Source of the DNA: Euzebyella saccharophila
GTDB lineage: Bacteria; Bacteroidota; Bacteroidia; Flavobacteriales; Flavobacteriaceae
Length of the DNA stretch: 64,000 nt
Reading direction: 5' to 3'
Assembly: GCF_014855495.1 (NCBI RefSeq)
Contig: NZ_JACYFJ010000004.1
Location: 344,537 to 408,536, forward strand
Position numbers and translations under genes: made by a program. Shown in pieces: positions 1-10,538 of this stretch; position 1 is the first letter of the stretch; each line of letters begins with the position of its first letter. The notes beneath the pieces are model-generated. The model was given only the letters and a program-made list of their open reading frames with translations. It ran no database searches and was not told where the DNA came from.

Positions 1-691
1 AAGCACCTTCACCATATCTATGTAGTAGTATGCTCCCTGCTTGGCATTTTTCTTAGTTTTGAACAATCTAGTTCTTCTATTATTTTTAAAATTGCCCAAT
101 ATCATAAAACGCTCCCCTCCTTTTGCTTCAAATTGGGTATGCACTAAAATCCAATCTTGGGTATCCGAATAGAAATTACTGTAGCCAATTTCCAAGTAGG
201 TATATCTATTTTCCCTGTGTTCATACCACAAGCGTTTGGAAAACTCTTTTTTGGTATCATTTTCAATTTTATGACTGGAGAAAAGAGCACCAAACTCTTT
301 AATAGCAAAGTCTGATTTTTCTGCCAGACTTACATAAAAGGAAACTTCATACTTGGTTCCCGCCACCAAAGGAGATTTAAGTTCTGCCTGCAGATATTCC
401 CTATAATCATCCGGAGCATAGAAATAAAGTCCGGCATATCCCTTTCCAAAATTCGCAGCTTGTGCCCCATTAAAGTTTTTGGGGGTACCCATTTCCGAAC
501 TGCAACCATTAAAATAATCTGTGGAACCGCCAGTGGGAGTAGTCCAAATATCAACATCAAAATTAAAGTTCCCCAGTTTTTCCGGACAGCGGTTATACAC
601 TTCAAAACTCGGATTCAGAACCAAATTCTGTGAGAAAGAATATAGGATTCCCAACCCAAAAAAAATAGCTACAAGAAAACGAGGTAACATA
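1..691 (-). CDS. Secreted protein, N-terminal part of a probable OmpA-family protein (cut by window edge)
   Basis: The reading frame is open from the ATG at 691 to the left window edge, so only about 230 N-terminal residues are visible. It starts with a clear signal peptide (MLPRFLVAIFFGLGILYSFS then Q). The mature part begins NLVLNPSFE and contains a cysteine pair around NRCPEK and NGCSSE. This is the carbohydrate-binding-like module often seen at the N-terminus of flavobacterial OmpA-family proteins. The OmpA peptidoglycan-binding domain itself would lie outside the window, so the family is inference. An outer-membrane or periplasmic location is expected. It is a single gene transcribed away from the next gene's 3' end. 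Confidence 0.7.
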
Positions 692-755
692 GAAGGAGTG
701 ACAAAAACTCCCTAAATGTAGGAAATATTAGTTTGTGGATGAATCCCTAACCACC

Positions 756-2267
756 TTACAGCGTATCCATATACTGATGAATAAGATCAATTCCTTCCGT
801 ATGAATTTCGGTGATACCAATTTGCGGCATGGAGGGACCGTAGGCAGGCAAGGTTTCCGTTCTATTTTTTATATCATCCTTAAATTCAACAAAAAGACCA
901 TCTGCTAATGAAACTTCATAACGAAAATCTGGTCTTCCGGGCGTGTTTGCGTTGTGATTACCACCCGGTTGGTGGCAATGTGCGCAGTTCACGTCCATAT
1001 AAGCTCGGGCACGTTGCGCCAATGAAAAATTGGAATCGTCCCAGGCAGGCAACCTCTCTATTTCCGATAATGCCGGTACCCCTGTCAACAAGCCCTTGGC
1101 AATAAAATATTGTAACTGATTTTGCCCGTTATACTCAATATTTAGATTCCTAGCCTTTGGTCCAATTGGGATTGGTGTACTATTCACATTATGACATTGG
1201 GTACAATTAACGGAAAAAGGAACTTGATAATTGACCGTTTGGGAAGCACCATTACCGTCTATCCAATTGACAGGCACCGTTGGTGCACTATTGGATAAAT
1301 TGGCCTCTGTCTGATCTTCGTTCCAAAGGTAATTCCCCATTGTCCAAATTCCATTCTTTTTAATCAAAAGACGGGTCTCGATCAATTTTCTGCCCGAATT
1401 AAAATTTCTTTCGTCGTTGTAGTAATAGAAAGTCTTGGTGATAACGGTATTATCCGGAAACTGTAAAAGTCCGCTTCCATCATAGGTCATTTGTGCACCT
1501 TCGGGCAGCGATATGGTCCTGAATTTGTATGCATAATCCGAATATAGTGGCGTACTTAAACTATATTCATGGGTGGTAGGATTGGGAAGCAAATCGCCAA
1601 TATTTCCCCTGAACAATTGCAACTCGGAAAGTTTTGGCAGAAATTCCGCCACTGCATACACCGTGTCATCCAGATAGGGATTGGTGCTGGCGCTTACTTC
1701 ATCTCCATTGAAAACTCCATCAGCATCACAATCAGAAGCAGCCCATACAGAATTTAATGCATTGTAACCATCATAGCCTTCTTCTTGTAAGGGGTCACAA
1801 GGGTTGTTCTCATCGCTCCCGTTGGCAACCTCCAAATAATCCGGTATCCCATCTCCATCACTATCCTTTGATTCGTTTAAAAAAGGGTCTGAACCGTCCG
1901 TTAATTCTTGAGCATTGCTGATACCGTCAATATCGCAGTCTGCAGCCAACCATACCGTATTGTTGGCATCATAACCCGTATAACCGGAGGTAGGCTTTGG
2001 GTCACAGGGATTGTTCTTGTTGGTGCCGTTCAACTCCTCTTGCTCATCCGTGATACCATCACCATCCGAATCTAGATCTATCGGTGAATCTCCACCGCCA
2101 CTATCAGATTTACAGGCAACGATAACCAGCAGACCTACAAAGACTACTAATTTTAAGAAATTACTCCTTTTAATGAAGTCCTTCAATCCGGAAAGGGATA
2201 TGGTTACCAATGGCGTTTTACCCAAACTGATCATAGCGCAAAGTTTTCTTTTTGTAGAAACAATCAA
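756..2267 (-). CDS. Diheme c-type cytochrome lipoprotein with calcium-binding repeats (TIGR03806/SO2930-like)
   Basis: The 503-residue product has a lipoprotein signal ending VIVAC at about residue 52. Asp-rich thrombospondin type 3-like repeats follow (LDSDGDGITDEQEE, KDSDGDGIPDYLE, residues about 65-200). Two haem c motifs, CTQCH and CAHCH, lie in the C-terminal half. This layout matches the family described as SO2930/HNE_0200-like diheme cytochromes. The physiological electron partner is unknown. The protein probably sits on the outer face of a membrane, anchored by lipid. A second in-frame ATG at 2234 lies closer to the signal sequence and may be the real start, because the first 11 residues precede a normal signal region. 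No operon partner is evident. Confidence 0.75.
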   Translation of the reverse strand: MIVSTKRKLCAMISLGKTPLVTISLSGLKDFIKRSNFLKLVVFVGLLVIVACKSDSGGGDSPIDLDSDGDGITDEQEELNGTNKNNPCDPKPTSGYTGYDANNTVWLAADCDIDGISNAQELTDGSDPFLNESKDSDGDGIPDYLEVANGSDENNPCDPLQEEGYDGYNALNSVWAASDCDADGVFNGDEVSASTNPYLDDTVYAVAEFLPKLSELQLFRGNIGDLLPNPTTHEYSLSTPLYSDYAYKFRTISLPEGAQMTYDGSGLLQFPDNTVITKTFYYYNDERNFNSGRKLIETRLLIKKNGIWTMGNYLWNEDQTEANLSNSAPTVPVNWIDGNGASQTVNYQVPFSVNCTQCHNVNSTPIPIGPKARNLNIEYNGQNQLQYFIAKGLLTGVPALSEIERLPAWDDSNFSLAQRARAYMDVNCAHCHQPGGNHNANTPGRPDFRYEVSLADGLFVEFKDDIKNRTETLPAYGPSMPQIGITEIHTEGIDLIHQYMDTL

Positions 2268-2349
2268 AAATAAAGAATCCCTACCTTATCTTCCTCTCGG
2301 ATAGACGAGCACCTATAAAAATCGGTTGACTAACTAAATATACTTGTTA

Positions 2350-4107
2350 TTACAAATCAAATTTATAGGTAGCCCCACCCATAATCTGCAATCCTTGAAC
2401 GGGATAATTTGCCCATCTTAAATAGTTGTTATTGGCTATGTTGGCCGCTTTTAAGAAGAAAGACCACTGATCGGTCCACCTATAACCAATATGCGCATTG
2501 GCATCAAAAAAGGAATCCAACTCCACTATTTCTGAAGTAAATGAAGAAGGAATCCCGGAAGAATTAGCTATAGAAGCCAGGTCCTCTCTACTTCCAACAT
2601 AAAATAGGTTGGCACCAGCAAACCATTTCTCCCCAATTTGGTAATCCATAAATAAGGAGCAGGTAAGTTCAGGAAGGTTCCATGCGGGGTTATCTGTTTC
2701 GGTACTATAATTAAAATATTCCGCATTTACACCCAAAGTAAAATTCCTGTTTACATCCACGTTCAACTCGCCAAAAACACCAATGGTTTTTACATCGTCA
2801 TAAAAAACATGGAAAGAATTGCCATAATAATAGCCCTTTTCATCCGTGCGAACGGTATTCTGTGGATTCAACATATACAGGGGTTTTCTATTTTCTGCTG
2901 TATAGGAAGCTTTTACGTTATAACTTAAATTAGGCAGCAGTTGCCCCTTCAAACCTAAATACCCATCATATTGCTTATCCGTTGGCTGAATAGTAAGGGT
3001 TGGGGATACGTAAGGATTATCACCTACCAGACCGTAATAGGAGTTTTGGTTAAGCTCTCCTTCAACCCCACCATACACAATGGCCAATTCATCCAATAAG
3101 TTATAAGAAGCCGTTACCGCAGGATATATATAAAAATTGCTATCACTGTTCTCCAAATCCAGACCGTACACCAATTTTACCCCCAAGTTAAGGACCAAAC
3201 CTTCCGCCAACATCCTTAGGTTTGGGTTTAGACCCACCTGCAAATTACTGTAATTTATACCCGGTTCGTTATTCTCGTTGTTTAGGCTGGAATTTTCAAA
3301 TGTACCGTTCACAAAATCCACCTTGGCCCTAATCCCGAGTTCTTCCTCTGCTATGGGAAACGCCAAACCTGCGTCTAAAACAGCCCTGTTTTCTCCAGAT
3401 TTGACAGCGTCCCAAAAACGTCTGTAGTGCAATTTGGCATCTTCAAAATAGGCATCTTCCATTGAAATTTTACCAGTAAGGCCTGCTGTGTAATAATTTT
3501 GCCGTTCATCAATTGAATTCACCTCTGTTTCAGTAAACGCACCATTTTCAATACCGTACCAATTATATAATTGATGCTGGGCATCAAAATCTACTCCCCA
3601 GTTAAAATCACGATCTCTCTTACTATAGCTAGCGTCCAATTTTGTATTGGAAAAAATATTGTCCAACGCCGTACCGTCTATGTCGCCACGAGAAGAATTA
3701 TGGTCCAAGCCTATGGTATATCCAGATTCTCTATCAATGGTTCTACTAGTATAAAATTTGCCCATTACATTAGCAGGATTTCCACCTCCTGCAGACGCAT
3801 ATGAGTTATAAAGTACCGGTGGAGGCGTTTTTTTCACCGCGTTGGCTTTCCCTTTTGCCGGGGTAAACGTAGAAGCAACAGGCACTGAAAAAATACTATA
3901 CTCTATTTTCTTTTTTTGTAAAACGATAGAATCGTTCATGTTTGGAACCGACTTTATTTTAAAAGCGTCCGAAATGGTAGGGGTATACGCCTTGGTTACA
4001 GTTACCGTTTCTGTACCAATATCATCCGTTTCTTCCTCTTCTTGAGCGGATACTATCTGTAAGCCACCTAAAAAAAGTAGTATTAATAAACCAAAGGGCT
4101 TACGCAT
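2350..4107 (-). CDS. Outer-membrane beta-barrel protein, TonB-dependent-receptor-like
   Basis: The product begins with a signal peptide (MRKPFGLLILLFLGGLQIVS, then AQ). A short acidic stretch and VTVTKAYTPTISDA follow, then alternating beta-strand sequence to a C-terminal end KFDL, typical of an outer-membrane barrel. There is no carboxypeptidase-D-like domain and no obvious full plug, so it is barrel-type rather than a classic receptor. The start chosen is the ATG directly before the signal peptide. ATGs at 4191, 4146 and 4122 are in frame, and the longest would overlap the upstream TPR gene by 11 bp. The tight spacing suggests co-expression with that TPR gene. The substrate is unknown. Confidence 0.7.
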   Translation of the reverse strand: MRKPFGLLILLFLGGLQIVSAQEEEETDDIGTETVTVTKAYTPTISDAFKIKSVPNMNDSIVLQKKKIEYSIFSVPVASTFTPAKGKANAVKKTPPPVLYNSYASAGGGNPANVMGKFYTSRTIDRESGYTIGLDHNSSRGDIDGTALDNIFSNTKLDASYSKRDRDFNWGVDFDAQHQLYNWYGIENGAFTETEVNSIDERQNYYTAGLTGKISMEDAYFEDAKLHYRRFWDAVKSGENRAVLDAGLAFPIAEEELGIRAKVDFVNGTFENSSLNNENNEPGINYSNLQVGLNPNLRMLAEGLVLNLGVKLVYGLDLENSDSNFYIYPAVTASYNLLDELAIVYGGVEGELNQNSYYGLVGDNPYVSPTLTIQPTDKQYDGYLGLKGQLLPNLSYNVKASYTAENRKPLYMLNPQNTVRTDEKGYYYGNSFHVFYDDVKTIGVFGELNVDVNRNFTLGVNAEYFNYSTETDNPAWNLPELTCSLFMDYQIGEKWFAGANLFYVGSREDLASIANSSGIPSSFTSEIVELDSFFDANAHIGYRWTDQWSFFLKAANIANNNYLRWANYPVQGLQIMGGATYKFDL

Positions 4108-4180
4108 TTTATATTCTCTCATTAATGTTCTCTTTTCAATTTTCATATCCGATACTAAACTCACCGTTGTAATTTTCCTA

Positions 4181-7100
4181 TTACTGCCCATCTGTTCTTA
4201 CGGATGAATTACTTTGTGCCTCCTTGGCCTTGATAATAGATAGTTCACTTTTTGCCTCGGTTACCACTTCCGGAAATTGGCTAAAGTTCGTGATTACACT
4301 ATCCAGAATATAAGTGGCTTGATAAGCGTCTCCCAATGCGTAAAAGTTTTTGGCCATAATAATCAATCCTTTTCCGCCCCATTCCTTATAACTTGAATAA
4401 TCCTTGGCCAACTTCTGAATCGAAATATTGGAAGCTTCATAGTCCTGATCCTGATTTTTGAAATAGGCATCATAATACAATGCCTCCGCAGCGGTAGCAC
4501 CTGTAGCAATGGTTAGCACGGTTGCATAAGCTGATTTGGCTTTGGCCTCATTACCCGTTGCAATCGCCGAGCGCGCAATCATTATATGCGCATCACTCTT
4601 TATCCTATTATCAATACTTGGTGTGGCCAGCACTTTTTCTGCATATTGAAGTGTTTTATTATAATCCTTTTGCTCATAATACCCCTTCATCAAGTTAGAT
4701 TGCGCAAAGGTTCGGTTTTGCTGAATGTCCGCCTGTGCTTCCAAACGTTGCAAATAAGGCAAAGCCGTAGCATAGTCCTGTTTGCCGATCAATATTTCGC
4801 AGACCCTTGTCAAGGATTGTTCCGCATACTCACTACCAGATTTATCGGCCACAAATTGATAGTACGGTAAAGCTTTTTCCTTATCTCCCTTGGCAAAATA
4901 TAGTTGTGCCAAATTAAAATTCGCCTTTACCGAATTAAGTCCGTTAGGAAACTGTTCTATATATTTTTCATATCCTTTAATGGCCGCATCCTTCTTTCCT
5001 TCTAGATTCTGTTTATCGGCCGATTCAAATGTTGCATTGTCCAACTCAGAGTCCGTAACTTCAATGAAATCAATTCCCTTAACCCATTGTGCATACTCAT
5101 CCACCCTGCCCATATCCACATAGATCAACTTAGCAGTGGAAACCGCCTGAATAGCTTCTTGGGTATTGGGGAAATTATGAACTACAGACTTGAACTTGCT
5201 TAATGCCTGATCATTTCTATTGGCATTGTAGTGTACCAAACCTTGTCTCATCATTGCCTGTGGCACCAAAGAACTGCCTTTAAATTCATTGATCATACGG
5301 TCATAAGTTTGTAACCCTTGTTGCTCCTGCCCCGCAGAAACCAAGGTGTTAGCCAACTCAAAAAGGGCATCGTCCTTTAGTGTAGACCGTGAATATTTTG
5401 ATACAAAGGAGCGTAGTTCTTCAATTTTGGAATCCCTTCTGTCCACAAAACCGTAACTGATAGCCTTTTGGTATGCCGCGTAATCCTTTTCCGGTCCGGT
5501 AAGGGCGAGTGCTTTGTTGTAGGTTTCTATGGCAGGCCAATATTTACTGGTCACGAAATAGCTATCTCCAAGTCTTAAATACCCGTCATACAGCTTTTGG
5601 GTGTTGCTTGTATTTTGACTAGTGAAATCCGAAAAACTACCAATAGCATTCCCATAGTCCTTAAGTTTAAAATAAGTGTAGGCCAGATTGTAACTCAAAT
5701 CCTTGAACTCTTCCGTGTTTTGGGCCGATGGATTGGACTTAAAATCCAAATAATCACTTAGGGCCGCGTTGTAATTGTTCAAAAGATATTCTGCCTCGGC
5801 CTTCCAATAACTGGCCCTGGCCTTGAAAAGTGAATTTTCGGCATTGTCCAGTGACTTTTGAAAGTTTTGAGCCGCAGCAGCATATTCATCGTTCATGAAT
5901 AATTCCAGTCCTCTATAATAAGCCACCTTTTGATAGGTCTCTTTACTGGCATAGTTTTTATTCTTCTCCAACAATGCCATGGCACCTTCAAAGTTTTTTG
6001 AGGTGATGTAAGAGTCTACCAATAGATTTTGCATTTCTTCTGTATGGCTATCATTTGGATATTTGGACAAGTAGTCTGTGATTACCTGTGGAACGGGTTC
6101 ATAGGCATTGCCCACTTCGTAGCTTAAACGTGCGTAATTTAAATTGGCGTCCTTCTGTATTTCCGGGGAGAAATCCATCTGTGAAGCGTTTCTAAAGGCA
6201 TTTAAAGCCTCTTGTTTTTTATCGAGCTTTAGATAACATTCCGCCAAATGGTAGTAGGCGTTTTGAGACACACTATTGGTACCATCAATTATTTTATTGA
6301 ACTGCTGAATGGCATTGACATAATCGCCTTGTTTATAATAAGAGTATCCTAGGAGATAAAAATCAGTATTGTTCCATTTACCCCTTTTGCCTTTATAATC
6401 CTCCAAATATGGAATAGCATTGGCATACTGACCCAAATTAAAATAACTTTCCCCTATTATTTTGGAAAGTTCAGATTTCTCATTGCGGTCACCTTTGGCA
6501 AGTTGTCTTTTGGCCAAAGCAATAGCTTCTTCAAACTTACCAAGCTTAAAATTCATATCGGCTTGGTAGTAGTCCATCTTCTCCTCCAGAATTTCAGGAT
6601 CTTTAATTTCATCAAACCTTTGATTGGCCGTTTCATAATCATCTTGCTGATACGCAATATAACCTTGGTAATATTTTGCCTGTGAGCCGTACACCTGCGA
6701 ATTTTCTACTTTTTGCAAGTAGCGTTCCGCTTCCTTTTGTTTTCCGCTGGAAAAAAGGGAATAACCATAATTAAAATTGAACTTGTCCATTTCCTTTCTG
6801 GAAAGTGCTCCTTGGTCCACCTTGTTGTACCATTTAAGGGCATATGGATATTTTCCTGTTTCAAAATAATATTCCGCCACGTCTGCAAAAGCAGAATTTC
6901 TTTTGGTTGATGTTGGGTACTTTTCCACAAAATCTTCCATTAGCCTATCGGCACCCAATTGGTTTAAACGTACCGCAGCATTGGCCTCGTAATACGCACT
7001 ATTGGCCTTGGTTTCCAGGTCATTGGTAGACTCTTTTACCCTTGAAAAAATAGATTGGGCCGCTTGGTACTGCTCATTGTGGTACAGTGCCAACGCATCT

Positions 7101-7213
7101 TGATATTCCTTTTGATCGTGTGTATAGATTTTTGTCTCTTGGGCAGAGCATAGGAAAACAGCCCCCAAGAAGACGGGAACCATAGCGGTGATTCTTTTCA
7201 GCATAGTGTTCAA
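4181..7213 (-). CDS. Large secreted tetratricopeptide-repeat protein
   Basis: This 1010-residue protein has a signal peptide (MLKRITAMVPVFLGAVFLCS from the second Met at 7204). The rest is built almost wholly of TPR-like helical pairs with repeated tyrosines, for example YYEANAAVRLNQ and KAEAEYLLNNYNAALSDY. It is likely periplasmic or outer-membrane-associated and acts as a scaffold. It is immediately followed by, and nearly overlaps, the outer-membrane barrel gene, and I infer that the two form a functional pair. Such TPR-barrel pairs are common in Bacteroidota, but a precise role cannot be given from sequence. No enzymatic motif is seen. Confidence 0.75.
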   Translation of the reverse strand: MNTMLKRITAMVPVFLGAVFLCSAQETKIYTHDQKEYQDALALYHNEQYQAAQSIFSRVKESTNDLETKANSAYYEANAAVRLNQLGADRLMEDFVEKYPTSTKRNSAFADVAEYYFETGKYPYALKWYNKVDQGALSRKEMDKFNFNYGYSLFSSGKQKEAERYLQKVENSQVYGSQAKYYQGYIAYQQDDYETANQRFDEIKDPEILEEKMDYYQADMNFKLGKFEEAIALAKRQLAKGDRNEKSELSKIIGESYFNLGQYANAIPYLEDYKGKRGKWNNTDFYLLGYSYYKQGDYVNAIQQFNKIIDGTNSVSQNAYYHLAECYLKLDKKQEALNAFRNASQMDFSPEIQKDANLNYARLSYEVGNAYEPVPQVITDYLSKYPNDSHTEEMQNLLVDSYITSKNFEGAMALLEKNKNYASKETYQKVAYYRGLELFMNDEYAAAAQNFQKSLDNAENSLFKARASYWKAEAEYLLNNYNAALSDYLDFKSNPSAQNTEEFKDLSYNLAYTYFKLKDYGNAIGSFSDFTSQNTSNTQKLYDGYLRLGDSYFVTSKYWPAIETYNKALALTGPEKDYAAYQKAISYGFVDRRDSKIEELRSFVSKYSRSTLKDDALFELANTLVSAGQEQQGLQTYDRMINEFKGSSLVPQAMMRQGLVHYNANRNDQALSKFKSVVHNFPNTQEAIQAVSTAKLIYVDMGRVDEYAQWVKGIDFIEVTDSELDNATFESADKQNLEGKKDAAIKGYEKYIEQFPNGLNSVKANFNLAQLYFAKGDKEKALPYYQFVADKSGSEYAEQSLTRVCEILIGKQDYATALPYLQRLEAQADIQQNRTFAQSNLMKGYYEQKDYNKTLQYAEKVLATPSIDNRIKSDAHIMIARSAIATGNEAKAKSAYATVLTIATGATAAEALYYDAYFKNQDQDYEASNISIQKLAKDYSSYKEWGGKGLIIMAKNFYALGDAYQATYILDSVITNFSQFPEVVTEAKSELSIIKAKEAQSNSSVRTDGQ

Positions 7214-7437
7214 CTAACCTTATTATTAATTTTAATAACGGCGAATATTGTACCAAAGTATATTTGGTCTATTAAATAAAACCTAACAAAAGAAAAAGTT
7301 TTTTAGAAGACTCCCTATGGGTTTAACATTCACTTATTACTTTTATATCAACAAAAACAGTTGGCCCGGGTTTCTAAACAAAATTTAAAATATCCTAGGT
7401 CAAATACTTATTCAAAGTAAAATATTGCGCCCCAACT

Positions 7438-8121
7438 ATGTCGGAAACTATTTTAGAGCTAAAAGATGCCTCTATTTTTCAAAAAGACAGCCTTGTACTA
7501 AATGAAGTGAACCTGGATGTTCAAAAAGGTGAATTCGTATACCTTATCGGAAAGACCGGAAGCGGTAAAAGTAGCTTTATGAAAACCCTTTATGGAGATT
7601 TACCCTTAAAAAAAGGAACGGGAAACATAGTGGGTTTTGACTTGAAAAAACTTAGGGAAAAAGAAATTCCGTATTTGAGAAGAAAAATCGGAATTGTCTT
7701 TCAGGATTTTAAACTCTTGCCGGATAGAAACATTAATAATAATCTGTTTTTTGTTTTAAAGGCTACCGGTTGGAAGGACAAGCCCAAGATGCAGCAAAAA
7801 ATTGAAGATGTATTGGGTAAAGTGGGAATGAAAACAAAAGGTTTTAAATTTCCGCATGAACTATCAGGTGGGGAACAGCAACGGGTAGCCATTGCCCGTG
7901 CCCTTTTAAATGACCCTGAGCTTATTCTTGCAGACGAGCCTACGGGCAACCTTGACCCCCAGACCAGCGTTGAAGTAATGAAAGTGCTCCAAGAAATTCA
8001 CAAGGCCGGCAGGTCTATTTTAATGGCTACCCATGATTATGCACTCATTCTTAAATATCCGTCCAAAACCCTCAAATGCGACGGAAACAAAATCTTTGAG
8101 GTGGTACAGAGAGCCGTATAA
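7438..8121 (+). CDS. ftsE: Cell-division ABC transporter ATP-binding protein FtsE
   Basis: The 227-residue ABC ATPase has Walker [10 protein letters not shown] (about residues 37-45), signature LSGGEQQR and Walker [14 protein letters not shown], followed by the switch histidine in MATHDYAL. Length and motifs match FtsE, which works with the membrane subunit FtsX to control peptidoglycan hydrolases at the division septum. Phrases such as [16 protein letters not shown] are typical of FtsE. No ftsX gene is adjacent, which is common in Flavobacteriaceae, where the two are often unlinked. The next gene starts 9 bp downstream, so the two are probably transcribed together. Confidence 0.9.
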   Translation: MSETILELKDASIFQKDSLVLNEVNLDVQKGEFVYLIGKTGSGKSSFMKTLYGDLPLKKGTGNIVGFDLKKLREKEIPYLRRKIGIVFQDFKLLPDRNINNNLFFVLKATGWKDKPKMQQKIEDVLGKVGMKTKGFKFPHELSGGEQQRVAIARALLNDPELILADEPTGNLDPQTSVEVMKVLQEIHKAGRSILMATHDYALILKYPSKTLKCDGNKIFEVVQRAV

Positions 8122-8130
8122 AAATCCAAG

Positions 8131-8946
8131 ATGATTCTAAAAAAACGCACCTATACGACGGACAAAAAGGTACATCCATTCATTGGCGCGCTCCTTTTTA
8201 TTATTTCCATAGTGCTTATCCTCATAACCGGTCCTTTAGGTTTCGTTTATGGCATTCTTCATTCCCTCTTTAAACAAGGTTTTAAGGGCACCGGGGAGTT
8301 CTTTCTTAAAATAGCCATTTCAGTGGATCAATTGGGCAACGTTCTCATGCAACACCTGCTCAATCTACTTTGGATGAAGCCCGGCGGTTATAAATTTGGG
8401 AATAGGGACGAGACCATTTCCAGTGCCCTGGGCAGAAACAAAAAATTAGGAACCCTTACGTGGCAGGGACGCTTCATTGATAAAATATTGGACATCATTG
8501 ACCCCAACCACAGTCTAAACTCCATAGACTACTATATTGAACCTACTGCCAATATCATCGATAAACTTGCATGGATACATATTGTGGACGGAAAGATACT
8601 GGTGACCAGAAATACAGGCCGGGATAAATTTTATATTCCGGGAGGAAATAGAAAAAAGGGTGAATCCGATGCACAAACCCTACATAGGGAAATTCAAGAA
8701 GTGCTCAACGTTGAAATTGAACTGCCAACCATGAATTTTGTAGGTATTTTTGAAGCGCAGGCAGATGGGTACAAACCCGGAATACTGGTTAGAATGACTT
8801 GCTATGCCGCCAATTATTTAGGAGACCTAAAACCTCATGATAAAATTGAGGAAATAGCATGGCTAGGATATGAAGACCGCGAAAAGGTTTCAGAGGTAGA
8901 CACCCTAATTTTTGATGTTCTTCAAGAAAACGGAGACCTTATTTAG
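8131..8946 (+). CDS. Membrane-anchored Nudix-domain protein with degenerate Nudix box
   Basis: The 271-residue protein has one or two hydrophobic segments in residues about 17-50 (FIGALLFIISIVLILITG and following). A linker follows, then a C-terminal Nudix fold from about residue 140. The Nudix box reads GNRKKGE-x7-REIQEVLNV. Compared with the consensus GX5EX7REUXEEXGU, the last glutamate of the metal-binding EE pair is Val and the glycine is Asn. Hydrolase activity may therefore be altered or lost. It lies 9 bp after ftsE. The family normally hydrolyses nucleoside diphosphates linked to another moiety. The substrate here is unknown, and a regulatory or binding role is possible. Confidence 0.7.
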   Translation: MILKKRTYTTDKKVHPFIGALLFIISIVLILITGPLGFVYGILHSLFKQGFKGTGEFFLKIAISVDQLGNVLMQHLLNLLWMKPGGYKFGNRDETISSALGRNKKLGTLTWQGRFIDKILDIIDPNHSLNSIDYYIEPTANIIDKLAWIHIVDGKILVTRNTGRDKFYIPGGNRKKGESDAQTLHREIQEVLNVEIELPTMNFVGIFEAQADGYKPGILVRMTCYAANYLGDLKPHDKIEEIAWLGYEDREKVSEVDTLIFDVLQENGDLI

Positions 8947-8987
8947 ATTTTCTTTTTAGTACCTTTTGGCTTTCAATCCAAAAGACC

Positions 8988-10463
8988 ATGCACGATTACC
9001 TCTCAAAAATCCTAACATTTCTATTTTTCATTTTTTGGTTGCCTTGCCAATCACAAGAAAAGCCCAACATACTTTTTATAGCCGTAGACGATTTACGGAA
9101 TGAACTGGGCGTACATGAAGGCTCACAGGCCATTACCCCAAATTTGGATGCTTTAGCCAATGCTGGTTCGCTATTTACCCATCATTATGTACAGGTACCT
9201 ACCTGTGGCGCATCAAGACATTCCATTTTAACCGGTAGGAGACCCTATAAAAAAGTGCATCTGAGCAATAGGGCTATTGAAAAGGAAATTTCTGACAAAC
9301 CGGAAACCGATGTTCCTGAAAGTTTTATCCATCAATTAAAGACATCCGGTTATCATACCGTTGGCATTGGTAAAATAGCTCACTCGGCAGATGGGTATCT
9401 ATACGAATATGAAGAAGAACCTTCCAACCAAAGAGAGCTTCCCCATAGTTGGTGTGAAATGCATTTTGACGCCGGAAAATGGTCCACCGGGTGGAACGCC
9501 TTTTTTGCGTATGCCAATGGCGAAAATAGACAAAGCCTAAAAAAACAAGTAAAACCCTATGAAGCCGGAAATACTGATGATGAGGGATATCCAGACGGAC
9601 TCACGGCCAACCTCGCCGTTTCAAAATTAAAAGAACTAAAAAACTCCAAACAGCCCTTTTTTTTAGGGGTTGGCTTTTTTAAGCCCCACCTTCCCTTTAA
9701 TGCCCCCAAAAAGTACTGGGACCTTTATGACAGAGACAAAATTAAAGTTTCCGATAATCCGCACTTGCTAAAAAACGTGCATTTATCAAGTTACAACAAC
9801 AACGGAGAATTTAACCAGTATGCCCTGGGAGAGGAAAAAGCATATTTGGAACAACCGGTTTCCGAAACCTATGCCAAAAAAATCAGGCACGCCTATCTAG
9901 CTGCAGTAAGCTATACGGATGCACAAATAGGAAAGGTGTTAAAGGAATTAAAAGCATCCGGTTTGGACAAGAATACGGTAATCATTATTTGGGGCGATCA
10001 TGGTTGGCACTTGGGAGACCAGCGCATGTGGGGAAAACATACCCTTTTTGAAAATGCCCTAAAAAGCACCCTAATTATTAAAGAGCCTTCAATAGAAAGC
10101 CAACCCAATAGAATCGACCAAATAGTTGAAAGTGTTGACATTTATCCCACCATCCTTGAAATAGCTCAATTGAAGCCAAAAACAACTTTGGACGGCATGA
10201 GTTTGATACCTCTGCTCAGAGGCAAAAAAAACTGGAACCAACCCTACGCCTATAGTTACTTTAAAAATGGAATAACGCTTAGAACCCCAAAATACAGATT
10301 GACCAAATATTATAGGGGACAGAAACCGGTAATTGAATTATACGATCACACCCAAAGCCAAAATGAAAGTATCAATATTGCCGAAGAAAGTCCTAAAATA
10401 GTAGATAGGTTGATGCCCATTTTATCACAGGGAAACACGGGTTTGTACGATAACATCAATTAG
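8988..10463 (+). CDS. Secreted sulfatase, iduronate-2-sulfatase-like (family S1)
   Basis: The 491-residue protein has an N-terminal signal ending near CQSQ. The sulfatase core starts PNILFIAVDDLR with the metal-binding Asp pair. The formylglycine motif is CGASR with Cys73 as the residue to be modified (C-x-A-x-R type). A C-terminal half with GDHGWHLGDQ gives further active-site residues. The sequence resembles iduronate-2-sulfatase-like S1 enzymes that remove sulfate from polysaccharides. Export to the periplasm or surface is expected. It needs a formylglycine-generating maturase encoded elsewhere. It is separate from the other two sulfatase genes in the window, which lie about 17 and 20 kb away. 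The exact glycan substrate cannot be read from sequence. Confidence 0.85.
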   Translation: MHDYLSKILTFLFFIFWLPCQSQEKPNILFIAVDDLRNELGVHEGSQAITPNLDALANAGSLFTHHYVQVPTCGASRHSILTGRRPYKKVHLSNRAIEKEISDKPETDVPESFIHQLKTSGYHTVGIGKIAHSADGYLYEYEEEPSNQRELPHSWCEMHFDAGKWSTGWNAFFAYANGENRQSLKKQVKPYEAGNTDDEGYPDGLTANLAVSKLKELKNSKQPFFLGVGFFKPHLPFNAPKKYWDLYDRDKIKVSDNPHLLKNVHLSSYNNNGEFNQYALGEEKAYLEQPVSETYAKKIRHAYLAAVSYTDAQIGKVLKELKASGLDKNTVIIIWGDHGWHLGDQRMWGKHTLFENALKSTLIIKEPSIESQPNRIDQIVESVDIYPTILEIAQLKPKTTLDGMSLIPLLRGKKNWNQPYAYSYFKNGITLRTPKYRLTKYYRGQKPVIELYDHTQSQNESINIAEESPKIVDRLMPILSQGNTGLYDNIN

Positions 10464-10538
10464 ACTGGCATTGACTCCAAAAGGTTATTTTCTATCAAAA
10501 GTTTTTGTTAATTTGCCATCCAAATAGAATAAAGCATA

